Part shown: positions 23,947-31,443 of the stretch, in pieces
Layout of the letters: each line of letters begins with the position of its first letter
How positions within the stretch are numbered: the stretch's first letter is position 1
Assembly: GCA_012840075.1 (NCBI GenBank)
Contig: DUMC01000055.1
Span: forward strand, 1-35,223
Length of the DNA: 35,223 nucleotides
Origin: Clostridiaceae bacterium
Lineage (GTDB): Bacteria; Bacillota; Clostridia; Acetivibrionales; DUMC01
Direction of reading: 5' to 3'
Translations under genes and position numbers: made by a program
Notes under the pieces: generated by a model
Databases searched by the model: none
Told to the model about the DNA's origin: nothing
Seen by the model: the letters and a program-made list of their open reading frames with translations, nothing else

Positions 23947-25290
23947 GTGGAAAATATTCAAGAAAACACTGTCCAAGATGATATGTTGAACAGAGAAGAT
24001 ATACTTAATAAGGCAAGGGAAGTACTGGAATCATATAATTCACTTTTTAATGAAGGTTTTGATGAACGAATGGATAGTTTTAAGAAAGAGATACGAAAAC
24101 TATACAAACAGAATATGAAAAAGTTTAAAAAGCGACTTAAAAAAAGTAAAACAAACAAAGACTTAGATGACACCCATATTTATGAAGACATGGAAGATGA
24201 TTTTGCTTTTGAAGAATTCTTCCATGAAAAGTTTTTAAAGAAAATTGACGAAATTAAAGAAGAAGTATATGATATATGGAAAAAAACTCGCTTATCACAA
24301 CTGGGAGATAAGTCCGTAGAAGAGTTTTTTAAAAGTATAGATGATCTTGATCTGTTGATTGAGATATTGTGCATGGGAGCTGTTATAATTCACGAAGATG
24401 TCCCTAGAATATTGGCGGAAAAATTATACACATTTGGAGAAGAAGGCATAAATAAAGTAATTGAAAAAATGCTGGATGTATCTCATATTACAGCTTATTA
24501 TTCAAAAATAAAAAACATTTTCGAAAGTAATACTGATGATAAACATCAAGAATCGGATTTGAAGGATGAGTCTAAAGCCGATGTTGACGATGAAAGCCAT
24601 GCGGATGAGTATGATTATAAAGGGCATTTCCTTGTTCCTTTGGAAGCAATAAAGATACTTGGCGGTTGGAGAACCGAAAAGTCAGCAAACACAATAATTG
24701 AATTTTTGAAGAAATTCCAAGACTTGAGGGAATATTATGAGTCCGTTGAGAGTAATGAAGAATTAAAAGGTGATAAAGATAATTATGAGATAGAAGACAG
24801 CGGTGATAGTGAAGATATCGAAGATGATATTGAATATAATTCCTTTGCTTTCGATGATTATATTGATCCAACTTTATTTGGAGATACTGCAAGGGATGCT
24901 CTGATTTCCATCGGTGAACCTGCAATAAGACCGTTGTTGAACGTGCTTACAAAAGCAACGGAATATGAAGAATACCATGAATATCTGGCTATGGCACTAG
25001 CGAAAATAGGAAAAATTTATAAGTCCGATGAAATCTATAAATGTTTAAGAAAAATGTTTAGGGAATATGATGATAAAATTGTCATGGCCGATTGCCTTGG
25101 TGAATACGGAGACGGAAGGGCGGTACCTGTCTTAAGAGGATATGTTGAAAGAAATATTGATAATGTTGATTCTGATACACTCTTTACCATAGATTCAGCA
25201 ATAAGAAAACTAGGAGGAAGTATTGACGACCTGTTAGATGATTATATTCGAGATTATATGCTAGAAAAATATGAATCAAATTACTACTAA
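23947..25290 (+). CDS. Charged cytoplasmic protein with C-terminal HEAT-like repeats, function unknown
   Basis: This 447-residue, highly acidic and Lys-rich protein has no signal peptide. Residues ~35-75 are basic and helical (KKEIRKLYKQNMKKFKKRL), and the middle has two acidic low-complexity stretches (near 205-225 and 270-295). The C-terminal ~130 residues look like HEAT-type alpha solenoids (TARDALISIGEPAIRPLLNVL, LAMALAKIGK, GEYGDGRAVPVLRGYV), which usually serve as binding scaffolds. The start is unusual: GGAGGT (23932-23937) is followed at once by ATG-AAG-TGA (23938-23946), and the in-frame GTG at 23947 comes next. GTG is therefore used, 9 bases from the site, or translation restarts there. 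Confidence 0.75.
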   Translation: MENIQENTVQDDMLNREDILNKAREVLESYNSLFNEGFDERMDSFKKEIRKLYKQNMKKFKKRLKKSKTNKDLDDTHIYEDMEDDFAFEEFFHEKFLKKIDEIKEEVYDIWKKTRLSQLGDKSVEEFFKSIDDLDLLIEILCMGAVIIHEDVPRILAEKLYTFGEEGINKVIEKMLDVSHITAYYSKIKNIFESNTDDKHQESDLKDESKADVDDESHADEYDYKGHFLVPLEAIKILGGWRTEKSANTIIEFLKKFQDLREYYESVESNEELKGDKDNYEIEDSGDSEDIEDDIEYNSFAFDDYIDPTLFGDTARDALISIGEPAIRPLLNVLTKATEYEEYHEYLAMALAKIGKIYKSDEIYKCLRKMFREYDDKIVMADCLGEYGDGRAVPVLRGYVERNIDNVDSDTLFTIDSAIRKLGGSIDDLLDDYIRDYMLEKYESNYY

Positions 25291-25306
25291 ACCGTCCGGT
25301 TTTTTT
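25289..25306 (+). terminator. Short terminator overlapping a stop codon
   Basis: AAACC-GTCC-GGTTT followed by TTTT. The stem is only 5 bp and begins within the stop codon of the HEAT-like gene, so efficiency may be modest. Confidence 0.55.
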
Positions 25307-25403
25307 ATTTAAGGATTTATGCATATATAACCCATGTCCCTGAATATGCATATAGTAAAATTTATTATTTAAGCAATATTTAGGGACGGGGTGCAAATAA
25401 ATC

Positions 25404-26273
25404 ATGATTGTAATTATAAGGAAGAGAAATATAGGAATAATAACACTGGTTTTTGTGTTACTGTTGGCTGTGTATAGTTTTAGCTTTAATATTGAAGATA
25501 AAATCAGGGAAAAAGACATAAGCGCAGATATAACGGGAGAAAGTACAGGTGATGTTCAAGATGAGGCAGAGGAGGTTTCCAGCAGCATAAGTACGGATGA
25601 TATAGAAAATAAACTAGTTGAAAATACCGGAAAGGATGGGGAAAAAGCAGCCGACCCAAAGGATGACGGGCAAAGAACGGTAGTTGTGGATGCCGGCCAT
25701 GGGGGAGAAGACCCAGGTGCTGTCAGTGACAACGGATTAAAAGAGAAGGATGTTACCCTGAAAATTGCTTTTAAACTTAAGGATAAACTGGAAAAAGAAA
25801 ATTACAAGGTTATAATGACGAGAACGGAAGATATCCTACAATATGATGCCAATGTTACTGATATATATGAAAAAAGAAGACAGGATTTAACGAGAAGAAA
25901 AAGTATTATGGATAGTCCGGAAGCTGATATTGTAGTGAGCATACATTTAAATAAGTTTACTCAACCACAATATTACGGAGCCCAGGTATTTTATCCTCCC
26001 GAATCCCCGGAGAGCAGAAAGCTTGCTCAGATTATTCAAAGTGTTTTAAAGGAAAAAGTCGATCCTACAAATAAGAGGGTTGCTTTGGAGAAAAAACCTC
26101 TTCCGGGGCAGAAACCAATAGTGATTTTAAGAGATATTAAAACACCTACGGTTATTGTGGAATGCGGTTTTTTATCAAACCCTGAGGAAGAGAGAAAGCT
26201 TGGAACCGATGAATACCAGGAAAAGCTGGCAGAAGCGATTAAGGAAGGGATAGATAAATATTTTGCTGAATAA
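25404..26273 (+). CDS. cwlD: N-acetylmuramoyl-L-alanine amidase (Amidase_3, CwlD-like)
   Basis: This zinc amidase cleaves the bond between MurNAc and L-Ala in peptidoglycan. The 289-residue protein has an N-terminal membrane anchor (NIGIITLVFVLLLAVYSFSF), an acidic linker of ~60 residues, and a catalytic domain from ~90. Zinc ligands are expected in VVDAGHGGEDPGA (His), GLKEKDVTL (Glu) and VVSIHLNKF (His), with the catalytic Glu in VIVECGFLSNPEE. Overall form and the single domain match CwlD, which makes muramic-delta-lactam in spore cortex, though the linker makes it longer than the ~240 residues usual there. A general amidase cannot be excluded. GGGACGGGGTG precedes the ATG with a rather long spacer. 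Confidence 0.85.
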   Translation: MIVIIRKRNIGIITLVFVLLLAVYSFSFNIEDKIREKDISADITGESTGDVQDEAEEVSSSISTDDIENKLVENTGKDGEKAADPKDDGQRTVVVDAGHGGEDPGAVSDNGLKEKDVTLKIAFKLKDKLEKENYKVIMTRTEDILQYDANVTDIYEKRRQDLTRRKSIMDSPEADIVVSIHLNKFTQPQYYGAQVFYPPESPESRKLAQIIQSVLKEKVDPTNKRVALEKKPLPGQKPIVILRDIKTPTVIVECGFLSNPEEERKLGTDEYQEKLAEAIKEGIDKYFAE

Positions 26274-26365
26274 GCCTATAAATAATTTTTATAAATAATT
26301 TTTTTAAATAATTTATAAATTAATGTGATTAAAATAATTAATAATTCTAGGATATAATATACAGG

Positions 26366-26406
26366 TTGACACAAATTTGACAAAAATGATATTATTATGA
26401 TATAAA
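26366..26406 (+). promoter_or_regulatory. Two overlapping promoters far upstream of rex
   Basis: TTGACA (26366-26371) with 18-bp spacing to TATTAT (26390-26395), and TTGACA (26377-26382) with 18-bp spacing to TATAAA (26401-26406). Both -35 boxes are perfect. If used, they give a leader of ~510 nt. Confidence 0.65.
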
Positions 26407-26673
26407 ATAGGGACATTTTATTTTTGTTTCAAATTCAGTAAAGTTTATTTTTAGTATTTTTTATATTTTTAACTTTTTAATTTTTTAATAAATAATTGAT
26501 TTAATATAATTTGATTTTATTTTGTTTTAATGTTTTTAACGTTTTTATGCAAATCTATTAATGGTTTTTATTGATTTGGAGGTTATGATATTAATTTATT
26601 TTGATTTTAGTTTTAATATTAATTTACAGATAGTTTATAATTATATATAATCATACTATCTGATTTTATAATT

Positions 26674-26703
26674 TGACAAACTGGTATCATAATTTTTATA
26701 ATT
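26674..26703 (+). promoter_or_regulatory. Promoter upstream of rex
   Basis: Perfect TTGACA (26674-26679), 18-bp spacer and perfect TATAAT (26698-26703), about 215 bp before the start codon of rex. Confidence 0.75.
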
Positions 26704-26918
26704 TAATAGTTTTTACAATTTGAGATACTATCATAAATATACAAATGGGTGTTTAAAGCAAGTGAAAAATGAATATATATTATAATATAGAGATATTATA
26801 TAATGTACTATAATATATAATAACTATAGTATAATATCATGAAATATTTTTCATAAAACGAATTTCGAAAGTAAAATTAATTTCAAAAAGAAAAATTTAA
26901 TAAAAAAGGGAGAAGAAA

Positions 26919-27626
26919 ATGGCGAACAGTAAGAAGATTTCAATAGCAGTTATAAGGCGTTTACCAAGGTACTATAGATACCTAGCTGATTTACTGAGGA
27001 TGGATATAACCAGGATATCTTCAAAAGAATTAAGTCAAAGAATGGGGATTACTGCCTCTCAAATACGCCAGGACTTAAATTGTTTCGGGGGTTTTGGACA
27101 ACAGGGCTATGGATACAATGTAGAAGTCCTGTATAAAGAAATTGGAAAGATTTTAGGAGTAGTAAACAATAGATTCCATTTTATAATTATCGGCGCCGGA
27201 AATATGGGGCAGGCACTTGCAAACTACGAAAATTTTGAAAAAAGAGGTTTTCAGCTTGTAGGAATATTTGATATAAATCCTCAGTTAATCGGCAAAAAAA
27301 TACGCAATGTGGAAATAATGCACATGGATCAGTTGGATGAATTTGTTAAAAATAATAAAGTAGATATTGCCGTTTTAACAGTACCTTATAAAAACATACC
27401 TGAAGTTGCAGAAAAAGTTGCAAGCCTTGGGATAAAAGGTTTGTGGAATTTTTCTGCCATGGATTTGAAACTTCCGTATGATGATATTATTATTGAAAAT
27501 GTCCATTTAAGCGATAGCTTAATGGTTTTGGGATATAGATTAAAAGAAAGCCAGAAAAAGAAAAAGAAAAAGGAAGGAACTAATGACAGCGGCAACACAA
27601 ATAATGAAAGTAACACGAATAATTAG
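26919..27626 (+). CDS. rex: Redox-sensing transcriptional repressor Rex
   Basis: Rex senses the NADH/NAD+ ratio; NADH releases it from operators of fermentation and respiration genes. The 235-residue protein has an N-terminal winged helix (AVIRRLPRYYRYLADLL, ISSKELSQRMGITASQIRQDLN, then the wing GGFGQQGYGYNVEVL). A Rossmann fold follows with IIGAGNMGQALANY, the GIFDINPQLIGKKI region and a final domain-swap helix (LSDSLMVLGYRLKESQ). A tail of ~20 residues (poly-Lys, then Asn/Ser/Thr-rich) is extra; usual Rex is about 210-215 residues. GGGAGAAG precedes the ATG. Rex operators in clostridia read TTGTTAA-N4-TTAACAA, which is relevant to the repeats at 9332-9457. Confidence 0.95.
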   Translation: MANSKKISIAVIRRLPRYYRYLADLLRMDITRISSKELSQRMGITASQIRQDLNCFGGFGQQGYGYNVEVLYKEIGKILGVVNNRFHFIIIGAGNMGQALANYENFEKRGFQLVGIFDINPQLIGKKIRNVEIMHMDQLDEFVKNNKVDIAVLTVPYKNIPEVAEKVASLGIKGLWNFSAMDLKLPYDDIIIENVHLSDSLMVLGYRLKESQKKKKKKEGTNDSGNTNNESNTNN

Positions 27627-27812
27627 AGTAAAACGAATAATTAAAAATAACGAATAATGAAAATAATACAAAATAATACAAATGATAAGATTGCCGCAAA
27701 TGAAGGGAAAAATGCTAATAACGGCAAAGAAAATGGCAGCAAAGAAATGATGAATGATAATTGAAAATTCAAAGAAAAGATGAACGATAATTGGAAATTG
27801 ATGCTGCCGTCT
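27627..27812. other. Low-complexity region between convergent rex and tyrA
   Basis: The repeated Asn-codon pattern of the rex tail (AACGAATAAT units) continues past its TAG stop with further stops. It then resumes in another frame as an Asn/Gly/Lys-rich open stretch (about 27673-27763). A second duplication, GATGAA(T/C)GATAATTG(A/G)AAATT, lies at about 27748 and 27779. No bidirectional terminator is evident. Confidence 0.5.
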
Positions 27813-28937
27813 CTACCTTTTGTAAGCTTTGAACCCACAAGAATTCAATAATTTAAGAGATAGCTCCAAGCTTTCATTGTCGGGAAGAGAGATGATGATA
27901 CATCCCTGCTCAAATTCTCTGCTGTGTGTAACATTTATGTTTTTTATATTAATGTTATTATTGCCTAAAATTGTAGCAATTTCCCCTATGACACCCGGTC
28001 TGTCTGCAACATCAATAGTTATTTCATAAACGGGACTTATTAAGCCTCGACGCATAACGTCGAAGGAATCCCTGTAATCTTTAGCTGATGAGAAAAAATC
28101 AAGTATTTCTTTGTAGTTTGAGAATTCCAAATGCTCTATAAATTCTTTTATTTCTTCTGCAAATGCCATAAGAATTTCTTTTATATAATGTTTATTACTT
28201 ATGACGATATTTTGCCATAATTCGGGATTTGAAGAAGCAATCCTGGTTATATCTTTAAAGCCGCCTGCTGCAAGCATCCTCATTTTCCCATCCGGGAAAT
28301 CAATTTTTTTGACCATGTTGACCAAAGCAGAAGCAATAACATGGGGAACGTGGCTTATGCCGGCTGCTGCTTTATCATGAACTGAGGAATCCATTACTAT
28401 GGGTATTCCTCCTATTTCACTTACCAATTTTTTCATTAATTCAATTGAATATTCGCCGGAACTCTTTGAAGGTGTTAAGATATAATAAGCATTTTCAAAT
28501 AGATGAGCAGAACTGAATCTGTACCCTGCTTTTTCGGAACCTGCCATAGGATGGCCGCCTATGAAGCATGGAGGGTCCGGCAGATTGTTGACAAAATGTA
28601 TTATTTCTTCCTTGGTGCTTCCTACATCGGTAATTATAGTGCCAGGTTTTGTTTTTTTGTGAAGTTTTTCAATGTATTCTATAGTGTGTTTAACCGGGGT
28701 ACACAGAAATATTAAGTCAGAATCCAGGATGTATTCATTGATATATGTAAATCCCCGAGTAATACTGCCCTCTTTCAGAGCAGTATTTATACTATCGGGG
28801 TTGTTGTCAATAACACTAATATCCAATTTACCAAAACGGTAATTTAAAGCTTTTGCAATTGAGCCACCTATTAGTCCCAACCCTATTATGGCATACTTAA
28901 ATTTTTTAAATTCCGTTTGCATATTGTTTTTATCCAT
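27813..28937 (-). CDS. tyrA: Prephenate dehydrogenase with C-terminal ACT domain
   Basis: TyrA oxidises prephenate to 4-hydroxyphenylpyruvate with NAD+, the committed step to tyrosine. The ATG at 28937 is chosen (374 residues), because AGGTGG lies 8 bases upstream; a GTG four codons earlier overlaps it. The N-terminal Rossmann motif is YAIIGLGLIGGSIAKAL. The substrate region contains GGHPMAGSEKAGY and GISHVPHVIASALV, and a helical dimer domain follows. The last ~75 residues form an ACT domain (ITIDVADRPGVIGEIATILG), usually the tyrosine feedback site. It lies 300 bp downstream of aroF on the same strand, so the two form a short aromatic amino acid unit. Confidence 0.94.
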   Translation of the reverse strand: MDKNNMQTEFKKFKYAIIGLGLIGGSIAKALNYRFGKLDISVIDNNPDSINTALKEGSITRGFTYINEYILDSDLIFLCTPVKHTIEYIEKLHKKTKPGTIITDVGSTKEEIIHFVNNLPDPPCFIGGHPMAGSEKAGYRFSSAHLFENAYYILTPSKSSGEYSIELMKKLVSEIGGIPIVMDSSVHDKAAAGISHVPHVIASALVNMVKKIDFPDGKMRMLAAGGFKDITRIASSNPELWQNIVISNKHYIKEILMAFAEEIKEFIEHLEFSNYKEILDFFSSAKDYRDSFDVMRRGLISPVYEITIDVADRPGVIGEIATILGNNNINIKNINVTHSREFEQGCIIISLPDNESLELSLKLLNSCGFKAYKR

Positions 28938-29237
28938 GTTTTTAACCACCTGTTATAGCATCGATTATAGTATAGTACTGTTCAATACTTATTACCGCTT
29001 ATAGTACTTTTTATGGCTTATAGTTTACTATAGCTTATGGCATTTATTATCGTCTTATCATCTTTGGCACTTATTATAGCAACGGTTGCTGCACGGAATT
29101 ATACAATTTTAAATTATAATTTAAACTTTTAAAACTATTATGTTAAAACTAATATTTTAAAACTATTATATTAAAACTATTATATTAGAACTATTATATT
29201 AGAATTATTATAATAAATAGTAAACTATAGCAAATGT
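28938..29237. other. Gap between aroF and tyrA
   Basis: The gap contains the six 14-bp repeats (29131-29214) and a looser set of CTTATAG/CTTATNG motifs (28965-29080). No gene and no clear terminator are visible, so read-through from aroF into tyrA is plausible. Confidence 0.5.
29131..29214. repeat. Six tandem 14-bp repeats between aroF and tyrA
   Basis: Six gapless copies starting at 29131, 29145, 29159, 29173, 29187 and 29201. Units 3 and 4 are identical (AAAACTATTATATT); the others differ by one to four bases. The array begins 23 bp downstream of the aroF stop codon on the minus strand. Confidence 0.85.
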
Positions 29238-30263
29238 TTAGCAAGCCGCCGTAAATGTTCTTCCTAGCAATGGTGCAATTCCTCTTATGTCTTTACATAA
29301 ATCACTGAATAAATCCGGGGTTATCTGCTGTGAAGCGTCAGATAGGGCACACATAGGATTGGGATGAACTTCTACAATTAACCCATCTGCCCCTGCTGCT
29401 ATTGCAGCCCTTGCTAATGGTGCCACATATTGGGCTTTGCCGGCAGCATGGCTTGGATCTACGATTATTGGAAGATGGCTTAAGCTTTTAATAACAGGAA
29501 CGGCACTGACATCAAGGGTAAAGCGGGTAGCGGTTTCGAAGGTCCTAATACCCCTTTCACATAAGATTACATTATAATTACCTTCGCTCATGATATACTC
29601 TGCTGCATTCAGCCATTCCTCTATAGTTTGGGAAGGCCCTCGCTTATAAACTACCGGTTTCCTGGAGCGGCCAACTTCTCTTAAGAGCTGGAAATTTTGA
29701 GCATTTCTTGCACCAATTTGAAACATATCAACATACTTATCGGCAATTTCAAGTGCCCTTTCACTTGTGACTTCAGTCAGAAGCAGCAAACCTGTAGCTT
29801 CTTTTGCATCTTTCATCATTTTAAGGCCCTCTTCTTCCAATCCCTGGAAGCTATAAGGGGAGGTTCTTGGTTTAAAAGTACCACCGCGAAGTATTTTTGC
29901 GCCTGCTTCTTTTACCTTGCGGGCAGTTTCCATAATCTGCTCAGGATTTTCAACTGCACAGGGTCCTGCTATCATGACCAGCTCGGAACCACCTATTTTA
30001 ACACCGTCTATTTCGATAACACTAGGTTCCGGTTTAAAGGTTTTGCTGGCTAATTTGTAACTTTCAACAATTGGAACCAGTTTTTCTACACCTGGCAATA
30101 AATCAAGAGGGATGTCCCTCAATAAATTTTTATCTCCGATAACTCCTATTATAGTTCTTTGGGTTCCTTTTGAAATGTGGACACCAAGTCCTAGCTTTTC
30201 AAGAAGCCTTGATATGCTCTCAATATCTTTTTCTTTTGAGTCAGGTTTCATTACAATGATCAT
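29238..30263 (-). CDS. aroF: 3-deoxy-7-phosphoheptulonate (DAHP) synthase, type I-beta
   Basis: This enzyme joins phosphoenolpyruvate and erythrose-4-phosphate in the first step of the shikimate pathway. The 341-residue protein has an N-terminal ferredoxin-like regulatory domain (residues 1-~75, MIIVMKPDSKEKDIESI), as in the Thermotoga-type enzyme. The TIM barrel follows with VMIAGPCAVEN (metal-binding Cys), ILRGGTFKPRTSPYSFQGL, FQIGARNAQNFQLL, VVYKRG, CERGIRTFE, IVDPSHAAGK and IVEVHPNP (metal ligands). AAGGAAGG precedes the ATG. The FL domain usually mediates inhibition by Tyr or Phe, which fits the tyrA gene downstream. I found no T-box leader upstream. Confidence 0.95.
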   Translation of the reverse strand: MIIVMKPDSKEKDIESISRLLEKLGLGVHISKGTQRTIIGVIGDKNLLRDIPLDLLPGVEKLVPIVESYKLASKTFKPEPSVIEIDGVKIGGSELVMIAGPCAVENPEQIMETARKVKEAGAKILRGGTFKPRTSPYSFQGLEEEGLKMMKDAKEATGLLLLTEVTSERALEIADKYVDMFQIGARNAQNFQLLREVGRSRKPVVYKRGPSQTIEEWLNAAEYIMSEGNYNVILCERGIRTFETATRFTLDVSAVPVIKSLSHLPIIVDPSHAAGKAQYVAPLARAAIAAGADGLIVEVHPNPMCALSDASQQITPDLFSDLCKDIRGIAPLLGRTFTAAC

Positions 30264-30423
30264 AATTAATCATTCCTTCCTTTCTACCTTGCTACTAATA
30301 GTTTAATTAAAATAATAAAAATAACAATAATAAGTTCATTAATAATTAACATCTTTAATTTTACATCTTTAATTTTTGCAAAAATTCATATTCAGTAATT
30401 TTTGCAAAAATCTAATCCAAAGC

Positions 30424-30517
30424 GTTATTGCAATACACTGCAGCTTATTATTAATACCCTGCGGTACTTTAATGCTTTGCTGTATTGTAATACTTCGCGG
30501 TATTGTAATACCGCCGG
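30424..30517. repeat. Degenerate ~18-bp tandem repeats with an internal palindrome
   Basis: Units at 30424-30442, 30444-30463, 30464-30481, 30482-30499 and 30500-30517 share a TATTGTAATAC-like core followed by a GC-richer CTGCG/TCGCG/CGCCG end. Where the last two meet, GCGGTATT-GT-AATACCGC (30497-30514) forms a perfect 8-bp inverted repeat. They lie 160-255 bp upstream of aroF. Confidence 0.6.
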
Positions 30518-31154
30518 TGTATAATTGATTAAACCGTACTACCGTGCTACCGTTCTATCCATCTAAATTAACGTGGAAAATTGTATGTTTATATTATTAT
30601 AGTACTATTATGTTAGGATTACAACTATTATAAATAGATCCTTTTTATTTTGCCAACTATAAATTTTACTCTGAGATGGGTACATTCAATAAATATGAAT
30701 AATTGTTTTCCGGAGACTGACGTTACAGATTGGATTTGTGCAATTTGATGAAAATATTTAATGAAAATATTCGTTCCTACTGTGCGTATCTGCTGCTTCT
30801 TCAGCTTCCCGTATTTTGAATAAACATTAAAAAATATTAATAAAAAAACTATTCAAAAACAATGGTTATATGTTATAATGTAATAGCTGTCTAAAGATAA
30901 ATGTCGTTTACTTTAATATTCTAATGAATATATGTAAATTTATTAGATTTAGAACTATTTATTATTAGCTATTTTTAGCTATTTTTTGTGAATTATTTAT
31001 TAGCTGTTTATTTTATTAGCTTTGGGATTATTATCTTTAGAAACGGAAAAATGATTTGTGAATGGCAATTGACAATTGATTTGAGAATTGCGAAATTAAT
31101 TTATTGTTTGTTTTGTTTAAATATTGCATAATAATACAATAATAGTATAAGATT

Positions 31155-31202
31155 AGTATTAAAATAAATAAGTATTAAAATAAATAAGTATTAAAATAAG
31201 TG
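31155..31202. repeat. Three tandem 16-bp repeats
   Basis: AGTATTAAAATAAATA is repeated at 31155 and 31171, with a third copy ending AAGTG at 31187-31202. Confidence 0.75.
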
Positions 31203-31222
31203 TAAAAATAAGCATAAGTATA

Positions 31223-31288
31223 AATTAAATTTTGGATGAGTATGAATTAAACTTTAAATGAATATGAATTAAATTTTAAATGACATTG
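31223..31288. repeat. Three tandem 22-bp repeats upstream of the EF-G-like gene
   Basis: Gapless copies at 31223-31244, 31245-31266 and 31267-31288, each starting AATTAAA(T/C)TTT and ending ATG or TTG. They differ by a few bases and lie 156 bp before the start codon. Confidence 0.75.
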
Positions 31289-31443
31289 TTAATTTATTTA
31301 TTTTTAAGTTTACTTTTATAAATGCTGTAAGGAATTATTTTGCAGAAACGGGTAGATTACATAATATGTATTGCTGCCTGAGTTCTGGATTATTGTCCCG
31401 AAGATAGGAGAGAATAATAATAACCAAGGGGGAGTTTAATATA

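Larger units (their letters stand above)
26274..26918. other. Long AT-rich intergenic region upstream of rex
   Basis: This 645-bp stretch contains no gene I can support. It opens with repeats of TATAAATAATTT (possible weak terminator for the amidase gene), then holds three promoter-like sites described separately. The motif ATACTATC recurs around the third (about 26654 and 26727). The last 150 bp is almost pure A/T with overlapping TATAAT-like boxes. No complete TTGTTAA-N4-TTAACAA Rex operator is visible here. Confidence 0.5.
30264..31443. other. 1.2-kb non-coding region between aroF and the EF-G-like gene
   Basis: No gene can be supported on either strand. It contains four to five degenerate repeats of ~18 bp (30424-30517), a possible promoter TTCAAA (30852-30857), 16-bp spacer, TATAAT (30874-30879), three 16-bp repeats (31155-31202) and three 22-bp repeats (31223-31288). 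If the promoter at 30852 is used, the EF-G-like mRNA has a leader of ~560 nt. I see no known riboswitch motif. GGGGGAG precedes the gene. Confidence 0.5.

Noticed and set aside
27673-27763. A separate small gene rich in Asn and Lys after rex
   Set aside because: It is short, has no ribosome-binding site and continues the codon pattern of the rex tail, so it is better read as low-complexity decay.
30264-30600. A T-box riboswitch upstream of aroF
   Set aside because: I looked on the minus strand for the conserved AGGGTGG-ACCGCG antiterminator sequence and did not find it.
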